From Adiantum capillus-veneris (lineage: Eukaryota > Streptophyta > Polypodiopsida > Polypodiales > Pteridaceae), in NCBI GenBank assembly GCA_014529385.2, contig CM043970.1, forward strand, positions 68,220,567-68,284,566: DNA of 64,000 bases, read 5' to 3'. Position numbers and translations under genes: made by a program. Below, piece by piece: positions 38,523-50,035 of the stretch. Under the pieces are notes generated by a model. The model saw only the letters and a program-made list of their open reading frames with translations, was not told the DNA's origin and did not search any database. Every line of letters starts with the position of its first letter. The first letter of the stretch is position 1.

Positions 38523-39896
38523 ATGGCTAACAACACAGATGTGTTCAAGATGTTTGTTGTTGAGGATAGATTGGATGGGGACAATTACCCTATGTGGGCT
38601 TACATGATGCAACATGTTCTTGTGTCAAAGGGCGTCTGGAATATTGTGCAGGGCATCGATGTACGTCCTAGTTCCAAGGATGTAGGCGATGTTGAGGATG
38701 TGGCAGGTCTTGCTACAAGGATTTCTGCTATTAGAGTTGTTTTGCCTATGGCAGAACAAGCTCATTGGGATGTAAAGGATGCGCAGGCTCATGCATTGAT
38801 TGTGTTGTTTGTGAAGCGCACCATTAATCCTCACATTCGTTCCACGAAATCTGCAAAACGGGCTTGGGATATTCTAGCAGGTCTTTATGCAAGCCGCAAT
38901 GAGGCTAAAATTGCTTTGTTGCGTAAAGAGCTGGAATTGAAGATTATGCATGAGGAAGATGATATGGACACTTTCCTTGCTAGTTTCAAGGATATCAATG
39001 AGCAACTTATTTTTGTAGTTGAAGTCATTTCAGACAGTTCCCTTGTGCAGATTGTTCTTGATGCCTTACAAGATTCTTACCAGACTTTTGCTAGTACTTA
39101 GAGACTTATGACCCAAGGAAATCCTGAAGTTGTCAAGTTTGATGCATTATCCACATCGCTATTGCAAGAGTTACTTTCCAGAAAAAACAAGACTAGGCAG
39201 CGTGCAGTTGAACAGGCTTTTATTGCTTCTCAAAGAAAGGATGGTAGCAGCAATGCAGCCACTTCTTATGGTTCTACTACAAGTGACAAAACTTCTGCTT
39301 CTGCTGGCAGCTATTCGTCTGAAAATTCTAGTGATAAGGGTAAAAAGAAGATGTGTTGCCATTATTGTAAAGCTAATGATCACTTGATCAAGCAATGTCC
39401 TAAGTTGAAGGCCAAAGAGGCTAAAGAGGCTAAGAAGAAAGAGGGTGGTTCCATTGCAAATGCTGGTTCCACTACAAATGTAGCCATTGTTGAGTCTTCT
39501 GTTAAAGGAGATTGTGATGCTGATGTTGATGCAGAATGGGCTTTTAGTGCAGAGTGCACTTACAATCCTGTTGTCCATAATGCATGCATGTAAGTTGTTG
39601 CAAATTCACATGTGTGGTATTTCGATAGTGGTGCTACAAAGCACATTACCTCACATCGTGAATTGTTCACCTCTCTTGAATCTGTCTCTCATGGGAATTC
39701 AATCACTTGTGCCAACAATGCCTCTTATCCGGTTCAGGGGGTTGGAAAGATTGTGCTTATTGCTGCAAATGGTAGTTCTTTCACTCTTGCTGATGCACTT
39801 TATGTACCTGTGATCAAGAAGAATCTTTTGTCTGTATCTGCACTTGCTAGACTTGGATTTGTAGTCAAATTTGTGGATGACAGATGTATAGTATGA
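38523..39896 (+). pseudogene. Copia gag and protease
   Basis: One frame from ATG at 38,523 with two stops, TAG at 39,099-39,101 and TAA at 39,591-39,593, both readable as Gln if T is restored to C. Gag: FVVEDRLDGDNYPMWAYMM, ARRAWDIL-like AKRAWDILAGLYASRNE, LRKELELKIMHEEDDMDTFLASF. Zinc knuckle CCHYCKANDHLIKQCPK near 39,353. Protease active site VWYFDSGATKHIT near 39,610 and ALYVPVIKKNLLSVSALA. The frame stops at 39,896 where a 7.7-kb insertion starts; the polyprotein resumes at about 47,650. Confidence 0.85.
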
Positions 39897-39909
39897 GGGG
39901 ACGGTTATG

Positions 39910-39930
39910 GAGCGAGCTCAATGGAGCGAG
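39910..39930 (+). repeat. Inverted repeat, left end
   Basis: GAGCGAGCTCAATGGAGCGAG, followed by a third AGCGAG unit at 39,937-39,942 and a T-rich run. Confidence 0.6.
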
Positions 39931-40123
39931 ATTTGGAGCGAGCTTTTTGTTTTTTTTTAGGGCCACCACCACTACCTCCCATTGCCGCCCCTTAGCACCC
40001 ATCGCGACCACCACCTAAGTCCACCACCGGTGGTTAGTGGTGCTAGCTGCCACCATGAGCCGCCCCTAATCCTACCACCACCACCCATTGCTGCCCGTCC
40101 CCACCAATGGAGTACCCAAGGAC

Positions 40124-40128
<5 letters not shown>

Positions 40129-40185
<57 letters not shown>

Positions 40186-40282
40186 GCCAAGGCACTAGCA
40201 ATTTTGCTAGTGCCTTGGGTCTCTTTGTATCAAACCAACTCTCCCTCTCATGATCCCTCCAACCCATCCCCTCTTATGTCCC

Positions 40283-40372
<90 letters not shown>
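40129..40372. repeat. (CT)n arrays and short (CA)n
   Basis: CT tracts at 40,129-40,180 and 40,287-40,356, the latter running into (CA)n to 40,374. Between them about 100 bp of unique sequence. No gene. Confidence 0.93.
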
Positions 40373-40375
<3 letters not shown>

Positions 40376-40379
40376 TGCT

Positions 40380-41430
40380 TGAGCCTATCCCCTTGTCAAT
40401 GATATACACTATCGTAGCCATTCGGCTTAGCTCCTACTCCCTTCGATGTGAGAGAGGACATTCAAACAATGGAGAAGGATCAATTTGATTGTGCACTTTT
40501 TATGCTCACTGCAAGTTTGAGAGTCTGAGTACCACACACTACTAGAGTGCTCAGCTTTTGGTCACATCCAAACTTGCTTCCCTCACATTTTTAGCCATGA
40601 CTTAGACCTATACACTTTCCTCTCCCATCCACAGTATGGGCTCTCCATTGTGACTCTCATCACCATAATTTTGGAGCATCGAGTATCACTCATGAGCCAC
40701 ACACATACTACATCACATGTAAATAGGTCATATTTGACCTCAGATGCTCTCAATATTTTGTCATAATTTCCCAAAATGCCCTTCAGATTTTTTTGAAATT
40801 TTCCAAAATATCCATGGTTGTGAGATTAAATATCAATACGAGATGCTAAAACTAGACTTTAAGCTCGTTATGTAGGCTTTGGAAATGAATTGTTTCATTA
40901 TTTTTACACATAATTGCCTTTTTTGGGAGGTGATTTGTGACAAATTACGTGCTAAGCACTCAAACATGGATCTCACTTGTCAAAAAGAATAAAGATTGAA
41001 AAATCTTGAATAATCCAACCAAAATAGATACAAGGGTATTTTGGGAATTTTTGAAATTTGAGGGGTATTTTGGGAATTTCGACAACTTAGAGGAGTATTT
41101 TGGTAATTTTCCCTTTTATCTATCACTATAAATGTTTAAAATATAGCCCAGTGTAGTAATATTAAGCTTTAATTTTAAAAATGTAAACAAAAAAATAAAG
41201 AAACCTTGAATTGAATATTGAAATGTTCAACCATAATCAAATTACCGTCTAAATTTTACACACTAGTAAAACTGCGCCACCTTCGGCAGCAGCATGGCCC
41301 CTCTTTACCCCCGTCGCACTCACCACCAACTTACTCCTAAAAGCCTCCTAAATTAGATTTTGCTACTCTGTAGGGATTTACAGCTCCCAGAAACCCTTCC
41401 CCTATAATTAATCTCCCCACACAGAGAAAG
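40380..41430. other. Non-coding stretch
   Basis: No gene recognised. At 41,030-41,115 the phrase TATTTTGGGAATTT recurs three times in slightly different form, a small imperfect tandem repeat. Confidence 0.5.
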
Positions 41431-41805
<375 letters not shown>

Positions 41806-41985
41806 CCTCGCCAGTGCTCGAAAAAAACTTTTTTCCAGAAACTTGGCAAACCTACATATGTGAAACATCATAGGTAAATTGTCAAAATTTGAAGGTTTTC
41901 TTACCTTCAAATAAAAAATTTAGAGGTAAATTTCAAAATTTTTAGGTGGGACTACACTAAACCTAGGTTTTTTTTTAGCACTGCG

Positions 41986-41995
<10 letters not shown>
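41806..41995 (-). repeat. Dispersed repeat, copy 1 (inverted to 62.93-63.17 kb)
   Basis: The minus strand shares ordered segments with 62,935-63,150: CTAGGTTTAGT, TTTACCTC.AATTTTT, ATTTGAAGGT.AGAAA, CTTCAAATTT, CAATTTACCT, TTTGCCAAGTTT. Both copies are bordered by (CT)n/(GA)n and a G/C run. Confidence 0.7.
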
Positions 41996-42022
<27 letters not shown>

Positions 42023-42614
42023 GTAAGAGTCTGATGATTGAGTCGAATCATGCCTTGAGCTTGTTAATGCAAGCTTTGAGATTGTGATTCTCATCCATGA
42101 CACAATTGAGGGCCGTTTGGAGGCGTTCAATGCAGCCAAGCTTGCTTTGAGCTGATAGGACAACTGCAAAGCTCGATCGTGTCCTCACAAGGTTTTAAGG
42201 TTGTAGTCTTCTCTTTGGTTGTCATATCGCCCACGATAGGACTGGGTTGGCTTGCAGCATAGGAACACTGGCTAAAGTGTGTGAGTGTGTAGACTAGTGT
42301 AAACCTAAAAGATAATGTATGTGGCGGCCACTTCGGCTAGGGTCGAGTGTGAGGCACAAAAGGAGGCACATTGAGGTTGAGCAAGACTGAGCAGCGGGAT
42401 TGAACTACGATGCTCAATTGTGATGCTGAGCAAGGTAGAGCAGCGAGGCATTAGGAGGTAGAGTTGCTAAAACATACTGCAAGGCAGAGCAAGACGAGCA
42501 AAGAGTGAATGCATATGGGCTTGAAACAGACACAACTAAGATCTAACGCCACCCCACAAGGCAACCCTTCACGCTTGATGGAGGCCAACGATGGAGAGGA
42601 GGGTGCTTGCTAGG

Positions 42615-42619
<5 letters not shown>

Positions 42620-42692
<73 letters not shown>
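42620..42692. repeat. (GA)n microsatellite
   Basis: About 36 AG units directly beside the miniature LTR element. 41,996-42,619 upstream has a short (CT)n (41,991-42,018) and no recognised gene. Confidence 0.95.
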
Positions 42693-42695
<3 letters not shown>

Positions 42696-42909
42696 AAGAA
42701 GGGAGTGAAGAGCGCGTGCGAGAGCGCGTGTGTGTGTGTGCAGCAATGGAGAAGAGAGGAGACACAGGTTTGGGTGGACTCCAAACACAATAGTGTTAGG
42801 GTTATGAGTCCTTATTATTTTATGTAGAATGAATGGTCAGTGTTAGTTCCCGTAAGTCTCCTGCCACCCAACACTTAGGCGCGGCACATTGGGCTTTACC
42901 GCCCCAACA

Positions 42910-43283
42910 ACCTCCCACTTAAAGGACAATGTGCCTTCAAGCTGGGGTGACAATATATATATATACACAATACAGGTAGACAATGACCATGATCATCTAC
43001 TCAATGCCCATGAGTGCCCGACAATGTGCAAACCTCTCTAAAGGTAAGCCCTTTGTTAGAAGATCAGCAAGGTTTTCAGTGGTGTGAATCTTGGCAAGCT
43101 GCAATCGCTTGTCCTCAAGCATCTCACGAATGAAGTGATACTTCACATCCACATGCTTTGTCTTTGCATACTGGTATCTTTGCCAATTGTATAGCACTTT
43201 GGCTATCACAATGTAACACAGGCATCTCAACATTGATTCCCAAGTCTCCCACCAGCCGACCAATCCATATAGCTTCCTTGCAA
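42910..43283 (-). pseudogene. Copia RNase H C-terminus in the miniature element
   Basis: Frames read EACKEAIWIGRLVGDLGI, MPVLHCDSQSAIQLAKIPV, then TKHVDVKYHFIREMLEDK and KIHTTENLADLLTKGLPLERF, the usual end of copia RNase H, with a frameshift in the middle. It begins at once after the primer site, so gag, protease, integrase and RT have been deleted. The polypurine tract AAGTGGGAGG (42,911-42,920 complement) follows. Confidence 0.85.
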
Positions 43284-43297
43284 GCTTCTGATACCAA
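43284..43297 (-). other. Primer binding site, tRNA-iMet type (miniature element)
   Basis: Minus strand TTGGTATCAGAAGC next to the LTR end. It shares GAAGCTTGCAAGGAAGC-type sequence with RNase H codons, so the deletion joint lies in or beside the primer site. Confidence 0.85.
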
Positions 43298-43324
43298 TTG
43301 AAGAGCGCGTGCAAGAGCGTGTGT

Positions 43325-43386
<62 letters not shown>

Positions 43387-43557
43387 CAATGGAGAAGAGA
43401 GGAGACACGGGTTTGGGTGGACTCCAAACACAATAGTGTTAGGGTTATGAGTCCTTATTCTTTTCTGTAGAATGAATGGTCAGTGTTAGTTCCCGGTAGT
43501 CTTCGGCCGCCCAACACTTAGGCGCGGCACATTGGGCTTTACCACCCCAACAGGGAG

Positions 43558-43753
43558 GGGCCTGAAGGAGTACGAGCCGAAGTGCGACACGAGAGAGAGT
43601 GCGAGAAGAAGAGCACGACGATATGGTGAACTCGCTCTAGTGTAATGTGTAGAGCATAGTGAGTTCTTATTAGGTTTTACAAAAGAATATGTGTACATAC
43701 CTGGCAGCCCGCCCACTTACCTGGGCGACCACATTGGGCTTTATAACCCAACA
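43558..43753 (-). repeat. 3' LTR start of second copia
   Basis: Starts TGTTGGGTTATAAAGCCC at 43,753 directly after a polypurine AAGTGGGAGG. The miniature element is inserted in it after 196 bp. Its first ~45 bp match the 46,726-46,681 LTR start; the remainder does not match clearly. Confidence 0.7.
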
Positions 43754-43859
43754 ACCTCCCACTTAAAGTCCAATGTGGTACTTTAAGTGTGAGAGAAGCT
43801 ACTATACAAGCTAATATACAAGAGATGTAGAGAAGTGATGTACTACCCTACACCTAACT

Positions 43860-44945
43860 GCTTGCGAAAATGCACAAATCTCTCTGAGGGAAGTCCTTTT
43901 GTAAGTAGATCAGCAGGATTTTCTGTGGTGTGAACTTTGACAAGCTAAAGTTGCTTATCCTCGAGCATTTCCCTGATGAAATGATACTTCACATCCACAT
44001 GCTTTGTCTTTGAGTGATAAACTGGATTGCGAGCCAATTGTATAGCACTTTGACTATCACAATATAACACAGGCATCTCTTCTTTGATTCCCAAATCTGT
44101 TACTAGTCGATTAAGCCAAATTGATTCTATGCATGCCTCTGATGCTGCAACATATTCAGCCTCTGTAGTAGATTGAGTAACACAATCTTGTAATCTAGAA
44201 CGCCATGATACTGCTCCACCAGCCAATGTAAAGACATACCCTGACGTAGACCTTTGGTTGTCTAAGTCACCTGCATAATCTAAGTCTGTAAAACCCTTTA
44301 CACTTAGCTCCTGACTCCCATAGCATATGTGCATACTCTTTGTAGCTTTCAAGTATCTCAATATTCCTTTCACTGCCTCCCAATGTTTCTTGCCTGGGTT
44401 TGACATGTATCGACTTACTACTCCCACTGCAAATGCAATGTCTGGGCGAGTAGGAATCATTGCATACATCAAACTACCCACTGCAGACGCATATGGAATC
44501 TTATCCATTTCAGCATGTTCTTCCTCAGATACAGGACAATCTTGTTTGCTAAGTTTCACATATGGTGGCAATGGAACACTCAATGCCTTTCCCTTCTCCA
44601 TATTCAAACGTTGCAAAACCTTGTCAATATACTTTGTTTGAGATAACCAAATCAACTTCTTTGATCTGTCTCTCTCAATGCGCATACCAAGTATATGACT
44701 TGCCTCACCCATGTCTTTCATGTCAAACGATTTTGCCATCTTTGACTTCAAAGCTGAAATTTCTTCCAAGTGCTTGCCAGCAATCAACATGTCATCCACA
44801 TACAAAATAAGGATCAGCCAACTGCCATCCTTAGCCTTCTTTGTATATAGACAGTGATCGAACTCACTACATTTGTAGCCTTGAGAAAGCATAAACTTGT
44901 GGAACTTATGGTACTATGCCCTCGGTGATTGTTTTAAGCCATAAA
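43860..44945 (-). pseudogene. Copia reverse transcriptase C-terminus and RNase H
   Basis: A 315-residue open frame 44,892-43,945: SQGYKCSEFDHCLYTKK, WLILILYVDDMLIAGK with catalytic YVDD, MKDMGEASHILGMRIERD, PYASAVGSLMYAM, TRPDIAFAVGVVSRYMSNPGKKHW, then RNase H (GFTDLDYAGDLDNQRSTSGYVF, QSTTEAEYVAASEACIESIWL, LYCDSQSAIQLARNPVYHSKTKHVDVKYHFIREML). The usual first RNase H Asp in TDSDYAGD reads TDLDYAGD. It continues past a stop toward the polypurine tract. The N-terminal RT part and everything up to gag are deleted. Confidence 0.9.
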
Positions 44946-45076
44946 GACTCTTTAACAACTGGCATACCAAATCTTCCTTGCCTTTCTCACTTCTTGCCAC
45001 AATGGTAGCATTCTATGTCACTCTTGCCTTTAGCACTGCGGGACTTGCTACGAGACTGATCCCTCTTTCCACCTTT

Positions 45077-45710
45077 TTACTTTTCTTTGGTCCTTCCCCT
45101 GACAACTAAGGCTGTTCCTTTGCCTTTGTCCATTGTCTTTCTGTTGGTTTCTTCAGTAAGTAGACTGCCTTCTACACCTGCTATGGTCAAACCATCTGGA
45201 GGTGCAAAATTACTCAAAGCTGTGCGAAAAGTGTCCCAACTTTCCGGCAATGTGATCAACATACATAGCTCTAACAGGTTCATCAAACTTTACACCTTGA
45301 GATGACAACTGACTGTAGATGGTGTTGAATTCATTTAGATGATTGGACATAGGTGTCCCTTCTTTCATCTTCAAGTCAACAAGCTTCTTAAGCCAGTATA
45401 CCTGTGAAGCTGCACTCTGCTTCTCATAAAGATCACTCAGCTTTGTCCATGCTTCATAAGCCGACATCTCGTCTGCTACATTGAAGTAAACGCTTTCTGC
45501 CAAAGTCAGCATAATGGTAGAAAGTGCCAATTCATCCATTTCGCTCCATTTATCTTCGTCCATATCTTCTGGTTTTATCACCTTGAGCTTTATAGGTTTT
45601 ATCTGCTTCTTTTGTACCAACATGTGCCAAATCTGCTTCTTCCACAATGGGAAATTGGTTCCATCCAGCTTCTTGATATTGTAAAGAGCAGTGTCCTGTG
45701 ATTCAGCCAT
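45077..45710 (-). pseudogene. Copia gag (second copia)
   Basis: ATG at 45,710: MAESQDTALYNIKKLDGTN, FPLWKKQIWHMLVQKK, AYEAWTKLSDLYEKQSAASQVYWLKKLVDLKMKEGTPMSNHLNEF, then a frameshift to LCMLITLPESWDTFRTALSNF (45,286-45,077). This is the UBN2-type gag of plant copia elements. Its zinc knuckle should follow near 45,000 but reads only as fragments. Gag is fused by deletion to RT at about 44,945. Confidence 0.88.
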
Positions 45711-45774
45711 AGCTACGTTTCACAGTAGTTTACTTTCCTCGGAAAAATTCGGCAGAGTTTCCCCTGTAAACTGA

Positions 45775-45787
45775 CCTCTGAACCAAT
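45775..45787 (-). other. Probable degenerate primer binding site (second copia)
   Basis: Minus strand ATTGGTTCAGAGG, 65 bases before the gag ATG, close to TTGGTATCAGAGC with a missing base. Confidence 0.45.
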
Positions 45788-45789
45788 AT

Positions 45790-46726
45790 CAACCTCTCAA
45801 ATGAACCAAGAAAGCTTCAGATTCTGCAAAAATTTCGACAGAGTCTCCTTTGTAAAATGGCTCGGGTGTACTCAAAAATAGACCAAAAAACAGCTCAAAA
45901 AACCACTGTCTCTCTAACACTGTAAGCTGTGGGTAAACCTCTCCTGCACCTGTACTGTCTCTCACTGTCCTGTCACTGTCCTGTAAGCATAGACTGTGAC
46001 AATGCCTCAACGGCAGTAAAGCAAAGATGCAATCCCAACTGTCTAACTCACAGTCAATACATCCTAGCTGCCTATCTAAGGGTGCTCGAGGGATCGCTCC
46101 AAGACCTGTATCACCAAAAGGATCTCAACATTCGAGAATCCCCCAGCTCAATAAAACCTCACTCGACCCTCAACAAAGGCTGCAGTAAATCTGACAGTAC
46201 ATAGACTTCCCACAAAGTCATACATCCACAAATTTCCCACTGTATGTTGTAACCGCTGCGGTGGTTGTTTGCTGAGTGACTCGCAGCCAGCAAACCCTCA
46301 ACAGACATACATCATCTTTGACAATACATCCCATGCGGAAGTACCTGCAATGTCAGGATGAAATCTGGAATATCAAGCAGCAAACGCAAGCTACCTGATG
46401 AACTAGTGGATGTCGCCTACCGTCTGTGTGTAGTATCCTCAACACTTGCAGTCATAGGCCGAAACCCCAAATTTGCAGAGTCGGATCTGCACCCGCCGAG
46501 ACCACGTAGTCGAAAATGGCCTACGCAGAACTTTGTCGAAGCCGAACGGTGGTCGAGATGACCTCATAATAAAATTCTGAGAACACCAAGCCCTTCGGAT
46601 CTCCCACAGGATTTGGGGCCGTGTCTTCGCCTGTCAAATCTCACTCCAATCTGAGCAGGTGACTCTGGCTACCTGCAAATGCTGCCCACTTACCTGGGCG
46701 ACCACATTGGGCTTTATACCCCAACA
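45790..46726 (-). repeat. Probable 5' LTR of second copia
   Basis: Starts TGTTGGGGTATAAAGCCC at 46,726 and should end near the primer site at 45,787. Only the first ~45 bp match the 3' LTR at 43,753, so either the LTRs have recombined or one was replaced. No other gene in it. Confidence 0.5.
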
Positions 46727-46784
46727 GGGCCAGTGGAAAGAAAAGAGGGAGAGGGGGGGAGGGATTGTGAGAGGGAGAGAGGGA

Positions 46785-46970
46785 GAGGGATTGTGTGAGG
46801 GACAGGGGGGGAGAGCATTGGCGTTTTCTTTTTTCATATAAAGAGGAAAAAAAGATGCGATCTTGGGAGAGCGTTTTTTTTTTACTTAAACTCCTTTTCA
46901 TTCTTTTTTTCCTCTTTATATGAAAAAAAAAAGGCAATGCTCTCCCCCCCTCTCCCTCATAGAATCCCTC
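46785..46970. repeat. Foldback (MITE-like) inverted repeat
   Basis: Arm 46,785-46,854 pairs with 46,903-46,970 with few mismatches: both contain GGGATT, TGAGGGA, a G run, GAGAGCATTG and TTCATATAAAGAGGAAAAAA. The loop is about 48 bp. It lies beside the LTR start at 46,726. Such structures are typical of foldback/MITE elements. Confidence 0.85.
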
Positions 46971-47222
46971 CCCCCCTCTCTGCCCGCTCGCCCTCTCCAA
47001 TCCCCCTATCAGAATTTAAAATAAAAGGGATATAGTGTTTTCAACCGGCTACAATTGTAAAATCTCGATTATATGTTGAGAGGTCCTTGAAGAAAACTAA
47101 GAAATTCACAAGGTTAATTTTAAAATACCAGCAAAACCTTCAATTCTTGACCTTAAAATCGAGAGAATTTCAAATTTGCCCTTATTTTCTTCAGTTAGGA
47201 GAAATGTATTTCTCTAGCACTA

Positions 47223-47226
<4 letters not shown>

Positions 47227-47290
<64 letters not shown>

Positions 47291-47293
47291 GGG

Positions 47294-47339
<46 letters not shown>

Positions 47340-47377
47340 GGGGGGAGAGGAGGGAGTGAGATTGATAGGGAGAGAGA

Positions 47378-47411
<34 letters not shown>
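47227..47411. repeat. (CT)n - G7 - (GA)n - G-run tract
   Basis: A CT tract (47,227-47,288) is followed by seven G and then a GA tract to about 47,330, so the two runs can pair as a long hairpin. After a GA/G-rich stretch comes a pure G run of about 28 bases (47,383-47,410). The following 47,412-47,630 is purine-rich and non-coding. Confidence 0.93.
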
Positions 47412-47631
47412 AGGGTTAGAGAGAGAGATAGGGGGACCGGAGAGAGGAAAATGGGAGGGGAGAATCTTGAGGAAGAAGGGTGATTGCTAGAGGAGGAGAT
47501 GGAGGAGGGAGGGCGGCTACAGGAGTAGATGGAGAGAGGAGGTGGAGGAGAGGGAGGATGTTGGAGGAGGAAGCACATGGGCGGCAAGAGGAGGAAGGGA
47601 GGCAGGGAGGGAGGTCCTCCAAAAAAAAAAG

Positions 47632-47652
47632 CTCGCTTTGTTGAGCTCGATC
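47632..47652 (-). repeat. Inverted repeat, right end
   Basis: Complement reads GATCGAGCTCAACAAAGCGAG, partner of 39,910-39,930; an A run on its inner side mirrors the T run at the left end. Confidence 0.6.
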
Positions 47653-49196
47653 AAAGACCTAACTTCAGTTCATGATCTCAGTTTTATTGATGAAATTGTT
47701 TCATCTGGCCTTTTGTGCCGTGGGCTGTATAAGCTCACTTTTTATAACAAGTGTGGACAAAATTTTGCAAATGCGGTTGCAGATTCAAGGGCTCTTTCAA
47801 CTGCAAAACTATGGCATGCACGTTTTGGACATCTGAATTTTGCCAGTTTGCTGCGTTTGCAAAAATCTGATATGGTTGCTTCTTTGCCACCTCTTGAAGC
47901 ACGTGTCAAACATGTTTGTGAAGGCTGTATTTTGGGTAAGATGCAGCGTTCAAAGTTTCCAAAGGATGGTTCAATTAGGGCCACATGCAGGTTGCAGCTT
48001 GTGCATAGTGATGTTTGTGGGCCCATGCAAACTCCATCCTTGGGCAATTACCTTTACTTCGTGAATTTCATTGATGATTACTCCAGGCATGCATGGGTAT
48101 TTCCGCTTAAAGCAAAGTCCGAAGTTTTTATGTGCTTCAAACAATTTCTGGCTATGGCTGAAAATGTATCAAAATGTATTATGGGCACCCTCCGTTTCGA
48201 TTGAGGGGGGGAGTATATGTCTCATGAATTTAATGCATTTCTGGCTAGTCGTGGGATAAAACACCAATGTACAGTGCCTTATACACCTCAGCAAAATGGT
48301 GTTGCTGAGAGGAAAAACAGGTCACTTACGGAAATGGCACGATGTATGGTCAAAAGTCAAGCCTTGCCGCATTCTTTTTGGCTTGAGGCCATCATGTGTG
48401 CCACTTAGGTACTTAACATGTGTCCTACAAAAGCTTTGCAGTCTATTACTGCATATGAAGCATGGCATGATAGAAAGCATTCTATTGAGCACATGCGTGT
48501 TTTTGGTTGTTTGGCATATGCTTTGGTGCCACAAACACAGCGCAGAAAATTGGATGATAAGGTTGTCAAATGTATTTTTGTTGGTTATAGTGCTGAAAGC
48601 AAAGGTTACAGGTTATATCATTCGCAAACAAAGCGTATTTTGGTTTCACGGGATGTAGTGTTCGTGGAAGATTCTGTTCAGCCCTTGATGTCATGTACCA
48701 GAGACAGTGTTGTTAGCTCACAGGACATTTATGACACTTTGTTGCCTCTTTTCAGCGGGGTGGAAGTTCGAATGAAAATTCCAATGAGGAAAATGTACAG
48801 CCTATGGGGGTTTCCAAAAATGTTACAAATCGGCCTATTACTGATGCAGATGTACATGATGTACTTGATGAGGAAAGGGCTGGAAATGAGCAGGCTAGAG
48901 GTATGCCAAAATGATTGGTGTATACATTGCGTAATAGTAAATTGGATGCACCTTTGTCTAGTCGTACTCGTTCAGGCTCTGGCCATGCATCTTATGCATC
49001 AGATTGTTATGCTTTGGTTGTGTCCAGCTTACATGATGTTGAGAAACCTCTGTCTTTTGATGAAGCACAGAATTCAGAAAATTGGATGGCTGCCATGCAA
49101 TCAAAATATGATGCACTTATAGAAAATGACACATGGACTTTATGTGATTTGCCTCCTGGCAAAAAGGCCATTGGTACAAAGTGGGTTACAATTTGA
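47653..49196 (+). pseudogene. Copia integrase and start of RT (first copia, resumed)
   Basis: GAG-pre-integrase domain with LWHARFGHLNFASLLRL and CEGCILGKMQRSKFP, then the integrase core: LVHSDVCGPMQTPSLG, YFVNFIDDYSRHAWVFPLK, and NGVAERKNRSLTEMARCM with the catalytic Glu. An in-frame TGA at 48,202-48,204 (Arg if CGA) and a TAG near 48,406 break one otherwise continuous frame. After IN: HSIEHMRVFGCLAYALVP, IFVGYSAESKGYRLY. A frameshift near 48,755 leads to 48,915-49,196 (SSRTRSGSG, EAQNSENWMAAMQSKYDAL, LPPGKKAIGTKWV), the RT start. Completes the element begun at 38 kb. Confidence 0.88.
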
Positions 49197-49640
49197 AACG
49201 CAAACCAAATGGTGAGATCGATCGCCATAAGGCTTGACTTGTTGCAAAGGGTTATGCACAACAAAAAGGCATAGATTACGAAGATACTTTTGCTCCCACT
49301 TGTCGTATGACTACTGTGTGTTTTCTATGTGCATTGGCAACTCATTTTGGTTGGGATGTAAATCAATCAGACATTGTTACACCTTTCTTGAATGGTGACA
49401 TATTTGAGGAAGTTTGTGTAGCACAGCCTCGCGGTTTTGTCAAGAAAGGACAAGAGGACAAAGTGTGAAAATGTAAGAATGCTTTGTATGGGTTGAAGCA
49501 ATCTCCTCATGCTTGGTATGAGAAAGCTGACACTCATTTGGTCAAACGATGCTTTCGTACCAGTCCAACAGAAAGCACATTGTATGTAAAGTGTGAGGGT
49601 GATGTACTTCTCATTGTGGATTTTCCAAGAGGTCTGCTTC
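49188..49640 (+). pseudogene. Copia RT fragment, truncated
   Basis: In a shifted frame: LKRKPNGEIDRHKA, stop, LVAKGYAQQKGIDYEDTFAPTCRMTTV, LATHFGWDVNQSDIVTPFLNGDIFEEV, QPRGFV, then NALYGLKQSPHAWYEKAD. It breaks off at about 49,630 before YVDD; the rest of RT, RNase H and the 3' LTR are missing from the window. Confidence 0.82.
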
Positions 49641-50035
49641 TGAGGGTGTTCTAGTCCTATTAACACTGCCAACTATTGAGGCTCTCACTTCTTTGTATCT
49701 TTCTGACTAATCATCTGGTTTAGCTACGATGCGACTTCGGTGGTCAAATCATTGGCCATTTCTTCTGGGCATCATTGGTGATTGTTGTGATGGTATTCCA
49801 TCTCTTTTTGTTTTTTAGAGATTGAAAGAAATGCGCTTGATTGGGAAGTCTTAGGTTTGAGGTTGATCTCCCTAGAAAACAATCTTGCCTTTCTTACTTA
49901 GCCAAGTTGTTGTATTACTAGCTATGCCTTTACTTTGATCCATCTCTTGTGCTCTATCTTGGTGGCCATCCCTTTTTGTTTCTTTTGATAGTTAGCGCCT
50001 CCACTTCCTCGTTATTTTTTAGCTGGTTGATGTCA
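49641..50035. other. Non-coding stretch
   Basis: No gene recognised; sequence changes abruptly from copia at about 49,630-49,640. Confidence 0.4.

Larger units (their letters stand above)
42706..43552 (-). mobile_element. 847-bp miniature copia-derived LTR element with 5-bp target duplication
   Basis: 5' LTR 43,552-43,299 (254 bp) and 3' LTR 42,909-42,706 (204 bp), each starting TGTTGGGG and ending CTCTTCA; the length difference is the internal (AC)n. Flanks are GGGAG at 42,701-42,705 and GGGAG at 43,553-43,557, a perfect target duplication. The interior is only 389 bp: primer site, the last part of copia RNase H, and a polypurine tract. Non-autonomous, it must have been mobilised by a full copia element. 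Confidence 0.9.

Noticed and set aside
45929-46561. Plus-strand frames in the second copia's 5' LTR region
   Set aside because: Antisense to an LTR with no motif or homologue recognised.
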